From: Candidatus Poseidoniales archaeon | Lineage (GTDB): Archaea > Thermoplasmatota > Poseidoniia > Poseidoniales > Thalassarchaeaceae | NCBI GenBank assembly: GCA_022447885.1 | Contig: JAKUTA010000109.1 | Location: forward strand, 1-5,061 | Reading direction: 5' to 3' | DNA: 5,061 nucleotides | Shown here: positions 1 to 5,061 of the stretch, piece after piece | Layout of the letters: every line of letters begins with the position of its first letter | How positions within the stretch are numbered: the first letter of the stretch is position 1 | Made by a program: the position numbers and the translations under genes | The notes under the pieces: model-generated | Databases searched by the model: none | Seen by the model: only the letters and a program-made list of their open reading frames with translations | What the model was told of the DNA's origin: nothing

Positions 1-291
1 CCAGGTCTGCTGGAGGATGTTCTGGCGCGCGGACTGCTGCCACGGTCCGGATTCAAGTATGGCACACGCTGGCGCCTCTACGACCGCCCCCTGGGTGTGA
101 CTCACGCCCCCTACCTGCTGCAACATGAGGACGAAGCACCGTCCGACTGGGCTCAGGTGTGTCTCTCCGCCCGCATGGCCACCGGGGTGAACAAGACCTG
201 GCTGTGCGGATTCGAGCAGGCGGGAGAATGGCGCTATCTCGCCGTCACGCGACCGCCGCCCGATGCTCGCTGGGCCAATCCAAGACGTTGA
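1..291 (+). CDS. endA: tRNA-splicing (tRNA-intron) endonuclease, C-terminal catalytic domain, 5'-truncated
   Basis: Only the last 96 codons are present; the frame is open from base 1 and ends with TGA at 289-291. The family cleaves the bulge-helix-bulge structure at intron borders in archaeal precursor tRNAs. The visible part is the conserved catalytic domain. A G-x-K-Y-G block (residues 17-21 of the visible part) supplies the catalytic Tyr20. His35 lies in V-T-H-A-P, and Lys65 in the helix ending A-T-G-V-N-K. These three match the Tyr/His/Lys triad of EndA enzymes, so the enzyme should be active. The Arg before the Lys (R58) and the closing strand W-R-Y-L-A-V also fit the family. The domain ends in a short Pro/Arg tail. 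The N-terminal half is outside the window, so homodimeric, fused-dimer and heterotetrameric subunit types cannot be told apart. It points the same way as the next genes but is separated by 149 bases, so it probably ends its own transcript. Confidence 0.92.
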   Translation, partial: PGLLEDVLARGLLPRSGFKYGTRWRLYDRPLGVTHAPYLLQHEDEAPSDWAQVCLSARMATGVNKTWLCGFEQAGEWRYLAVTRPPPDARWANPRR

Positions 292-440
292 GGGCTCTCA
301 CCTGACGACCCTGAGGTCACGCCGACCCTGGCACACAACATCCCCCCCTCTACCACGCCACACACCCCTCTGACCACTTTCACCGGGGTGGCCCCCCTGC
401 ACGCGCAAACGAGGTGGTGCCGGGCGGCCGGATGAGGGTC
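292..440. other. Intergenic region with C-rich, nearly G-free tract
   Basis: This 149-base gap lies between endA and the small gene at 441. I see no gene in it and no convincing archaeal TATA box. Positions 332-384 are strikingly strand-biased: 53 bases with only two G on the plus strand (357 and 372), including a run of seven C (342-348). Right after it, GGGG (385-388) faces CCCC (392-395) across a three-base loop. It probably contains the end of the endA transcript and the start of the next one, but neither signal can be placed with confidence. A GTG at 414 would extend the small gene upstream in frame; I consider ATG 441 more likely. Confidence 0.4.
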
Positions 441-692
441 ATGGGCAGGACGGTTGCTACATGGAGGAGGCGAATCGAAGAGCGGATGGTGCAATGGACC
501 GCGTTCAGGAGAGCGCTGCGCACCGAGGACAGGCTGGCGCTGGATGAGGTGGCCAACGCGGTGCGCCAGCGGGCGTCCGCCGGCGGGATGATGCCGACGC
601 CCGACCCGTTGGAGCCGATCCTGCTCTCAGTGCTGGTCGACGCATTCGTGCGCATCCGCAGGCTCGAGGCGAGGTTGGAGGAGATGGAGTGA
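441..692 (+). CDS. Small helical conserved archaeal protein encoded upstream of PolB2
   Basis: An 83-residue, Arg/Glu-rich protein with no signal peptide or membrane segment. It begins M-G-R-T, followed by amphipathic helix, F-R-R-A-L-R-x-E-D (residues ~27-35), a small-residue turn with A-S-A-G-G, D-P-L-E-P-I-L-L-S (~57-65), and a C-terminal helix ending in L-E-A-R-L-E-E-M-E that could form a coiled coil. From memory, this order (M-G-R-T; F-R-x-A-L-R-x-x-D; A-G/A; D-P-x-x-x-x-L-L-S; L-E-x-x-L) resembles a short uncharacterised family in haloarchaea and methanogens. The family name is not certain and no function is known to me. I chose ATG 441 because M-G-R-T looks like the family's N-terminus; in-frame upstream starts at GTG 414, GTG 417 and ATG 432 would add 3 to 9 residues. 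Spacing to the polymerase is 53 bases on the same strand, so an operon is likely and a polymerase accessory or regulatory role is plausible. Confidence 0.72.
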   Translation: MGRTVATWRRRIEERMVQWTAFRRALRTEDRLALDEVANAVRQRASAGGMMPTPDPLEPILLSVLVDAFVRIRRLEARLEEME

Positions 693-708
693 GAGACGCG
701 TCGCCCCC

Positions 709-715
709 GAGGTGA
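709..715 (+). promoter_or_regulatory. Candidate Shine-Dalgarno ahead of the polymerase gene
   Basis: GAGGTGA at 709-715 is a seven-base match to the archaeal anti-Shine-Dalgarno complement (AGGAGGTGAT). It abuts an in-frame GTG at 716 with no spacer, which is unusually close, and sits 30 bases before ATG 746, which is unusually far. It leaves the polymerase start ambiguous, and it could be a chance match in GC-rich DNA. Confidence 0.3.
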
Positions 716-745
716 GTGAGTCCACACAGGCGGGTCGCTGATACC

Positions 746-3259
746 ATGCCGTCAGGATGGGTGCTCGACTGCCATCTCGAGCGCACGACCGAGCGCATGG
801 TCACCTGGATCAAGCTCGATTCAGGTGCGGTCATCCGCCAGACGCGGGAGTGGCGCATCAGCCTGCACGTGCTCGCCGGCATCGAGCGGCTCGAGCGGCT
901 GGCCCGCTGGCTGGCGCAGCCCGAGGTGCAGCATGGGTTCGGACGATTGGAATGCCGCTTCGAGCGGCGCTGCTGTGAACTCGGCGGCCAGCGCAGCAGC
1001 ACGGTGCTGGCGGTCTCCACCGACCGCCCGAGCCGCCTCCTGCGACTCGCCGAGGCCATCGACGGGCGCGGCGGCTGGCTGCGCCACGAACTGTTCTCGG
1101 TCGACCAGAAGCTGGCGCAGCGCCACTTGGCCGACCTCGGCACGTATCCGTTCGGACGAGTGCGCATCGACGGCCGGAACCTGATTCCGCTCGACGAGCG
1201 CAGCCAACTCGACTGGCCGCTGCCGCCGCTGCGCATCCTGCACCTGCACACCGACTGCCGCGACGAACATGGGCAGCGCACCGCGCGGGCGCCGCTCAGG
1301 ACGATCACCCTCACGCCCGGAGCGCGGCTCGGAGTCGATGAGGAAGCGGGGCCGGCGCGCATCATCGAAGCACGACATGGCGGGGGAGGAGAGGCGTGCG
1401 CGTCAGAGGCGTGCGAGATGCTCGATGCGCTGCACTGCTCGATGGAGGAGTTCGACCCCGACGTGCTGGTGACCGAGGCGGGCGACCGCATCGACCTGCC
1501 CGCGCTGCGCAGGCTGGCACGCCGTGCAGGACGTGAACTGCGACTCGGGCGCAGCGAGCACGACGGAACACCGCGCTCCCGGGCGCGCACCGCCTGGAGT
1601 TACGGGAGGATGCTGCGCAAGGAGGCGTATCACGCCCTCGAGGGGAGACTGCACATCGACATGTCCGGATCGTTCATCGTGCGCGAGGGTGGCATCGAGG
1701 GACTGCTCGAACTGGCACGGCTGGCGGGCCTGTCCGCACAGGACCTCTCACGGCTGTCACCGGGCTCGGCCATCAGCGCCATGCAGATGCGCCAGGCGAT
1801 GGAGGACGGAGTGCTCGTCCCGTGGAAGAAGAACCGGCCGGAGGATGTCAAGAGCGGCCTCGAACTGCTGGCGGCGGACCGCGGCGGGCTCTACCTGGAA
1901 CCGAAGGTGGGTGTCCACCACCGGGTGGTGGAACTCGACTTCGCCTCGCTGTTCCCCTCGATCATCGCCACGCGCAACATCAGTCCCGAGACGCTCGGAT
2001 GCTCCTGCTGCGACCCCGGAACCGTCGAGGGCAGAGTGGGTGACGTGGATGGCGACGGTGCTGGACACAACGGTGGTGATGACGACGGCTGTGGTGGCGG
2101 TGAGGTCGGTGACGGCCGACTCCCCCTGGGGGTGGAGGAAGCGGCCATGGAGGTGGCCAGACGACTCTCTGCCAGCGAGGGGGAGTTGTTGCTCGCCGTG
2201 CCCGAACTGTCGCTGCACTGCTGCACCCGCAGACACGGGTTCCTCGGCAGGGTGGTCGCCCCGATCATCGAGCGACGCCGCTCGCTCAAGGCGCAACGTG
2301 TCGAGAAGGGGGATGTGTTCGACCGACGCCAGAACGCGCTCAAGTGGGTGCTCGTCACCTGCTTCGGATACACCGGATACCGCAACGCCCGCTTCGGGCG
2401 CATCGAGTGTCACGAGGCCATCTGCGCGTGGGCGCGAGAAATACTGCTGCAGGCCATCGAGGTCGCTCGCGACGAGGGCTGGGACTGCCTGCACGCCATC
2501 GTCGACTCGATGTGGCTCAGCGACATGCGTGAACGTGATAAGCCTTCCCGCAATCGTTCTATAGAGAGAATAATCCACCGTCTCAACTCCGAGGTGGGCA
2601 TTCCCATAGACCTGGAGGACGAATACGACTGGATCGCATTCCTGCCCAACCGCACCACCGGCGTCGGTGCGCTGACGAAGTACTTCGGGTACGGACACGG
2701 ATGGAAGGTGCGCGGCATCGAGCTGCGCCAGCACTCCACCTGCATCTGGGTGGAACAACTGCAGCAAGGAGCGCTCGACCTGCTCAGGGATGATCCCGGT
2801 GAGGGGAGTCAGCGGAAAGTCGTGGAATACTTACATTCAGAACTGGCACGTCTGCGATCCGGCGAGATTCCGATCCGGGACCTGGTCGTGGCCAGGCGGG
2901 TCCAGCGCGAACTGCACCACTTCCGCGCGATCACCATCACGTTCGCCGCGCTCACCCGCGCCGCCCGCCTCGGCCGGCGCATACCACCGGGACACAAGGT
3001 CCGCTTCGTCGTGGTCGACCGCGACGCTCGGGACATCGGCTCGCGGGTGCGCTTGCAGGCGGAGATCGAATCGAAGTCCGCTGCCTGTCGCGATGTGCGC
3101 GGAGAGGTGGGGTTCTACGAGCCGCTGGCCGTGCGCTCCATCTGGGCTGTGCTCTCCCCGTTCGGCTGGGATGAGTCGGGAATACTGCGGGCGTCGCGCT
3201 CACCGTTGACGCTCACCGCCTTCTCCGCCTTCGATGTGAAATCGAGCAGCGACGCCTGA
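746..3259 (+). CDS. polB2: B-family DNA polymerase, divergent archaeal PolB2 type
   Basis: The 837-residue product has the B-family layout: N-terminal domain, exonuclease-like domain (~160-370), then palm, fingers and thumb. Motif A is D-F-A-S-L-F-P-S-I-I (398-407) with the metal-binding Asp398. The fingers carry E-R-R-R-S-L-K (509-515) and Lys533 in the motif B helix. The usual N-S-x-Y-G of motif B reads V-T-C-F-G-Y-T-G (537-544). Motif C is H-A-I-V-D-S-M-W (583-590) instead of Y-G-D-T-D-S: the first Asp is lost, the second (Asp587) kept. A thumb-proximal block L-T-K-Y-F-G-Y-G-H-G-W-K-V-R-G-I-E follows. The exonuclease looks dead: Exo I lacks D-I-E (around 164-170) and Exo II reads T-E-A-G-D-R-I-D (243-250). 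Predicted inactive archaeal PolB2 proteins share this degeneration, yet the Sulfolobus homologue Dpo2 has been linked to damage-induced synthesis. Residues 429-457 are a Gly/Asp-rich insertion. ATG 746 was chosen because M-P-S-G-W-V-L-D resembles the family N-terminus; GTG 716 would add ten residues. The gene follows a small same-strand gene and overlaps the convergent RecA-like gene at its 3' end. Confidence 0.94.
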   Translation: MPSGWVLDCHLERTTERMVTWIKLDSGAVIRQTREWRISLHVLAGIERLERLARWLAQPEVQHGFGRLECRFERRCCELGGQRSSTVLAVSTDRPSRLLRLAEAIDGRGGWLRHELFSVDQKLAQRHLADLGTYPFGRVRIDGRNLIPLDERSQLDWPLPPLRILHLHTDCRDEHGQRTARAPLRTITLTPGARLGVDEEAGPARIIEARHGGGGEACASEACEMLDALHCSMEEFDPDVLVTEAGDRIDLPALRRLARRAGRELRLGRSEHDGTPRSRARTAWSYGRMLRKEAYHALEGRLHIDMSGSFIVREGGIEGLLELARLAGLSAQDLSRLSPGSAISAMQMRQAMEDGVLVPWKKNRPEDVKSGLELLAADRGGLYLEPKVGVHHRVVELDFASLFPSIIATRNISPETLGCSCCDPGTVEGRVGDVDGDGAGHNGGDDDGCGGGEVGDGRLPLGVEEAAMEVARRLSASEGELLLAVPELSLHCCTRRHGFLGRVVAPIIERRRSLKAQRVEKGDVFDRRQNALKWVLVTCFGYTGYRNARFGRIECHEAICAWAREILLQAIEVARDEGWDCLHAIVDSMWLSDMRERDKPSRNRSIERIIHRLNSEVGIPIDLEDEYDWIAFLPNRTTGVGALTKYFGYGHGWKVRGIELRQHSTCIWVEQLQQGALDLLRDDPGEGSQRKVVEYLHSELARLRSGEIPIRDLVVARRVQRELHHFRAITITFAALTRAARLGRRIPPGHKVRFVVVDRDARDIGSRVRLQAEIESKSAACRDVRGEVGFYEPLAVRSIWAVLSPFGWDESGILRASRSPLTLTAFSAFDVKSSSDA
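2030..2116 (+). other. Low-complexity Gly/Asp insertion within PolB2
   Basis: This stretch encodes residues 429-457, between motif A and the fingers of the polymerase. Thirteen of the 29 residues are Gly and seven are Asp. At DNA level it is built from imperfect GGTGA/GGTGG/GACGG units, which suggests growth by slippage. It includes a D-x-D-x-D-G segment (433-438) that resembles the start of calcium-binding loops. Reading frame and codon pattern continue on both sides, so it is an in-frame insertion and not a frameshift. Confidence 0.6.
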
Positions 3260-3999
3260 TTCCACGGCAGCGGACGCCAGCGCAGCGTCTCGCCGCTCGG
3301 CTGATGCAGCAGTCGCACTCCGGAAGCGGTTCGCCCATGCACTGGCCGCGAGCGCAGAGTGGCATCGGCATGACGCAGCAGCATCTGTTCGTGCTCCCGT
3401 GGGAGCGGCGGGCTCGCCCTGGTGGCGACGCTGACGAGCACGCACATGCTCCGTTCGCGGGCGAGGGTGGTGAGCGCCTCCAAGGACGAGCGCAGCAGGG
3501 CTCTGCCCTCGCCTCCGGCGACCTGCGGATCGGCGAACATCGCCGCCAGCCTGTCGACTATCACCAGACGCAGTTCCTCTGGTGTCCCCTCGCCCACCGC
3601 CGCCAGCCGCGCCACCTGCGCCTGCAGCTGATGGGCGGTGAAGCCACGGCAGACCTGCATCCGCGCCAGCGCGGCGCGCACGTCCGCCCCGCGCCAGTGC
3701 AGCAGCGGTGTGAGCCGCCCGGGGTCGATGCGCCCGCCACCATCGATCCAGTGCAACGGGCGGTCGGCGGCGAGTTCGGCAGCGGCCACCCGCAGCAGCA
3801 GAGGTTCCAGTTCGCGACCAGATTGCAGAAACAGCGTCAACTCCCCGCAGCGCGGGCGCGCGAAACAGCGATCGAGCAGCCGGTCTCCCCAACTCAGGGA
3901 GCCGACGATGCATTCGGCTGACGCGTCAGGAACAGGTTCGGCGTCCGTTTTGGAAGCGGTTGCGGCCTGAGCGGCGGGGAACACCTCGAGCGCGCACAT
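3115..3999 (-). CDS. RecA/RadA-superfamily protein with lost Walker A motif (RadB/ImuA-like accessory factor)
   Basis: A 294-residue protein with the RecA-fold motif order. G-S-L-S-W-G-D-R-L-L-D (33-43) and C-G-E-L-T-L-F (51-57) match the RadA/RadB lead-in to the P-loop. The Walker A position reads L-Q-S-G-R-E-L-E (58-65), with no G-K-T/S. L-H-W-I-D-G-G-G-R-I-D-P-G-R-L (82-96) mirrors the RadA block with Y-I-D-T-E-G-T-F and E-R-L. R-G-F-T-A-H-Q-L-Q (118-126) and a Walker B-like strand L-R-L-V-I-V-D (143-149) follow. It is thus probably an ATPase-dead paralogue, unlike recombinase RadA. Q-A-S-L-L-D-F (248-254) just after the core is close to a PCNA-interacting (PIP) box. The last ~46 residues look disordered and are encoded antisense to the polymerase end. 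ATG 3999 is preferred because GGTG lies five bases upstream; the frame stays open further upstream, but that part reads as non-coding and would run into SRAP. It is convergent with the polymerase and divergent from SRAP. It could also be called a KaiC/RadB-like protein. Confidence 0.85.
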   Translation of the reverse strand: MCALEVFPAAQAATASKTDAEPVPDASAECIVGSLSWGDRLLDRCFARPRCGELTLFLQSGRELEPLLLRVAAAELAADRPLHWIDGGGRIDPGRLTPLLHWRGADVRAALARMQVCRGFTAHQLQAQVARLAAVGEGTPEELRLVIVDRLAAMFADPQVAGGEGRALLRSSLEALTTLARERSMCVLVSVATRASPPLPREHEQMLLRHADATLRSRPVHGRTASGVRLLHQPSGETLRWRPLPWNQASLLDFTSKAEKAVSVNGERDARSIPDSSQPNGESTAQMERTASGS

Positions 4000-4157
4000 G
4001 GAGACACCGGGGCGATGAGCAGGGAGGTCGGATAGGATAGGTTGCCGGACGGAGGCGCGCGCGGCGCAAACTGAATCTGTAGCCGAGCAGGCTCGCCACG
4101 GGGGAAGATGTGCGTGGACAACTGTGATGCCAGCGAGTCCCGTCAGCACCGAGGAAC
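4000..4157. promoter_or_regulatory. Divergent intergenic region between RecA-like and SRAP genes
   Basis: This 158-base region must hold the promoters of both divergent genes unless one is leaderless with signals inside the other. No clear TATA box is visible. Candidate elements are a tandem GATAG GATAG (4031-4040, read as CTATCCTATC for the minus gene), a less GC-rich patch around 4066-4081, and a short dyad CGAGC-AG-GCTCG (4084-4095). Each is short enough to occur by chance. The arrangement would allow joint regulation of the two genes. Confidence 0.35.
4005..4008 (-). promoter_or_regulatory. Candidate ribosome binding site of the RecA-like gene
   Basis: On the minus strand GGTG lies five bases before ATG 3999, a four-base match to the archaeal Shine-Dalgarno core. 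It helps decide the start between 3999 and the longer open frame reaching 4326. Confidence 0.35.
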
Positions 4158-4871
4158 ATGTGTGGCAGATTCGCCTTGCACAGCGGCCAGGAGCGGCTGG
4201 AACTGGTGTTCGATGCCCAGCCGTTGCCCGATGAATTGGCACCCGAGGCGTCGTGGAACGTGGCACCCAGCCGGTGGGTCCCCGTCGTTGTCTCGACCCC
4301 ACCGGCAGGAGTGGAAGGCCCGGCACCGCGGCACATGCGCCTGATGCAATGGGGACTGCTGCCGCACTGGGCGAAGGAGGCGAAAGGTGGTCGACGCCCG
4401 ATCAACGCCCGCTCCGAGACGGCGCACGAGAAGCCGATGTTCCGCAGCAACCTCGCCCGGCGTCGTTGCCTCATCCCCGCTGATGGCTGGTTCGAATGGC
4501 AGGAGACCGGCGGGACGAAACAACCCCACTTCATCCACCCCTTGGATGAACGCCCACTCGGGCTCGCAGGCATCTGGGGGACCTGGTCATCCACTGATGG
4601 GGATGCGCTCGAATCCTTCACCATCCTCACGACCTCGGCAGCCGAGCACCTCGCGGGCCTGCACGAGCGCATGCCGGTGATCATCCCGCCCGAGGACTGG
4701 CAGGCCTGGCGCGACCCCGAGACCGCGGCCGCGGACGTGAACTCCCTGCTCTCGGCCGAGTTGGTCCACGCGGCAGCGACTGTCATCGACCATCATCCGG
4801 TGGGCACCGAGGTCAACAGACCGCAGAACGACCACGCCGGTCTCATCGAGCCTCTCCCGACACTCGACTGA
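4158..4871 (+). CDS. SRAP-domain protein (SOS response-associated peptidase; YedK/HMCES family)
   Basis: A complete 237-residue SRAP protein, close to the usual length of bacterial YedK. SRAP proteins shield abasic sites in single-stranded DNA by forming a thiazolidine DNA-protein crosslink through the N-terminal Cys exposed after Met removal. All hallmarks are present: M-C-G-R-F-A at the start with Cys2; W-N-V-A-P-S (33-38); M-Q-W-G-L-L-P-H-W (63-71); P-I-N-A-R-S-E-T (81-88) with Asn83; C-L-I-P-A-D-G-W-F-E-W (104-114) with Glu113; and H-E-R-M-P-V (169-174) with His169. These correspond to Cys2, Asn75, Glu105 and His160 of E. coli YedK. The start is fixed by chemistry, because Cys must be residue 2. 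GAGGA ends only two bases before the ATG, so the ribosome site is tight. In bacteria the family often neighbours SOS and translesion genes, which fits the polymerase and RecA-like gene beside it. It should act in the cytoplasm on damaged chromosomal DNA. Confidence 0.97.
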   Translation: MCGRFALHSGQERLELVFDAQPLPDELAPEASWNVAPSRWVPVVVSTPPAGVEGPAPRHMRLMQWGLLPHWAKEAKGGRRPINARSETAHEKPMFRSNLARRRCLIPADGWFEWQETGGTKQPHFIHPLDERPLGLAGIWGTWSSTDGDALESFTILTTSAAEHLAGLHERMPVIIPPEDWQAWRDPETAAADVNSLLSAELVHAAATVIDHHPVGTEVNRPQNDHAGLIEPLPTLD

Positions 4872-4954
4872 CAGGCACTGCGGCTGCACGCTACTGTGAG
4901 CGGAGAAAACGGCGTGCGGCATGGATTCGAGCAGGGCACGTTGAACTGGCGCGC

Positions 4955-5061
4955 TCATCGTTCATCGCCGAGGTCCCGTATCGCATTCGGGTCGCTGAAC
5001 CGCTGGGTTTCCGGCGGGGGCTCGCCGGGACGTTTCGGTCCGGAAGGAGCAGACGGGTTCG
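4955..5061 (-). CDS. Possible 3' end of a minus-strand gene, unidentified
   Basis: On the minus strand a frame is open from the window edge to TGA at 4957-4955, giving 34 visible residues. They are Pro-rich at first (P-S-A-P-S-G-P-K-R-P-G-E-P-P-P-E) and then charged (T-Q-R-F-S-D-P-N-A-I-R-D-L-G-D-E-R). This looks like a linker or disordered tail and no family is recognised. The other minus frames are also open for most of this short stretch, so the choice rests on composition only. If real, it converges on SRAP with an 83-base gap containing TTTT on the minus strand (complement of 4906-4909), a weak candidate for its terminator. Confidence 0.35.
   Translation of the reverse strand, partial: NPSAPSGPKRPGEPPPETQRFSDPNAIRDLGDER

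Noticed and set aside
505..1590. Minus-strand open frame (361 codons) across the small gene and the polymerase N-terminus
   Set aside because: Ser/Arg/Pro-rich low-complexity translation typical of a shadow frame, and it crosses the boundary between two credible plus-strand genes.
1757..2767. Long minus-strand open frame (336 codons) antisense to the polymerase
   Set aside because: It lies wholly opposite polymerase motifs A to C, and no family is recognised; long antisense frames are expected in such GC-rich coding DNA.
3304..3921. Long plus-strand open frame (205 codons) antisense to the RecA-like gene
   Set aside because: Its translation is rich in Gln, Arg and Ala with no recognisable motif, while the opposite strand shows RecA-fold motifs in order. 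It is a GC-driven shadow.
4012..4074. Possible C/D box RNA (GCGATGA ... CTGA) in the divergent region
   Set aside because: The C box has a mismatch, no D'/C' boxes are evident, and the terminal stem is missing.
4000..4326. Extension of the RecA-like gene upstream to an ATG at 4326
   Set aside because: The extra 109 residues have no RecA-fold features and would run antisense into the SRAP N-terminus, whose start is fixed by the catalytic Cys2.
4872..5061. Plus-strand open frame running to the right edge
   Set aside because: It has no ATG, GTG or TTG start in frame after the SRAP stop in the part examined; the minus-strand tail reading is more credible.
1..5061. CRISPR arrays, insertion sequences, rRNA or tRNA genes
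   Set aside because: Read for on both strands; no direct-repeat array, transposase, terminal inverted repeats or RNA gene signature was seen.

Overview
This GC-rich window, dense with short-gapped genes, reads as archaeal chromosome. The strongest pointers are the catalytic end of an archaeal-type tRNA-splicing endonuclease at the left edge, a B-family DNA polymerase of the divergent archaeal PolB2 kind, and a RadA/RadB-like RecA-fold protein. The proteins are Arg-rich and not strongly acidic, so a haloarchaeon is less likely. A high-GC planktonic Thermoplasmatota lineage (Marine Group II/III, Poseidoniales-like) is my best guess, but it is an inference without any marker search.

Layout, left to right. 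Positions 1-291 (+) hold the 3' end of endA. A 149-base gap with a C-rich, almost G-free tract follows. Positions 441-692 (+) encode a small helical protein, followed 53 bases later by the PolB2-type polymerase (746-3259, +). Converging on it, and overlapping its 3' end by 145 bases, is a RecA/RadA-like gene on the minus strand (3115-3999) with no recognisable Walker A motif. A 158-base divergent intergenic region separates it from a complete SRAP (YedK/HMCES-type) gene on the plus strand (4158-4871). The last ~100 bases may hold the 3' end of a minus-strand gene.

The three central genes fit a DNA-damage function. They are a polymerase with a degenerate proofreading domain and altered palm motifs, a RecA-like protein that looks ATPase-dead and carries a near-consensus PCNA-interacting (PIP-like) motif, and an SRAP abasic-site protein. 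In bacteria, SRAP proteins and an inactive RecA-like protein (ImuA) accompany the DnaE2/ImuB translesion 'mutasome'. The arrangement here looks like an archaeal counterpart built on a B-family polymerase. That functional link is inferred from gene content and motifs; nothing in the sequence proves it.
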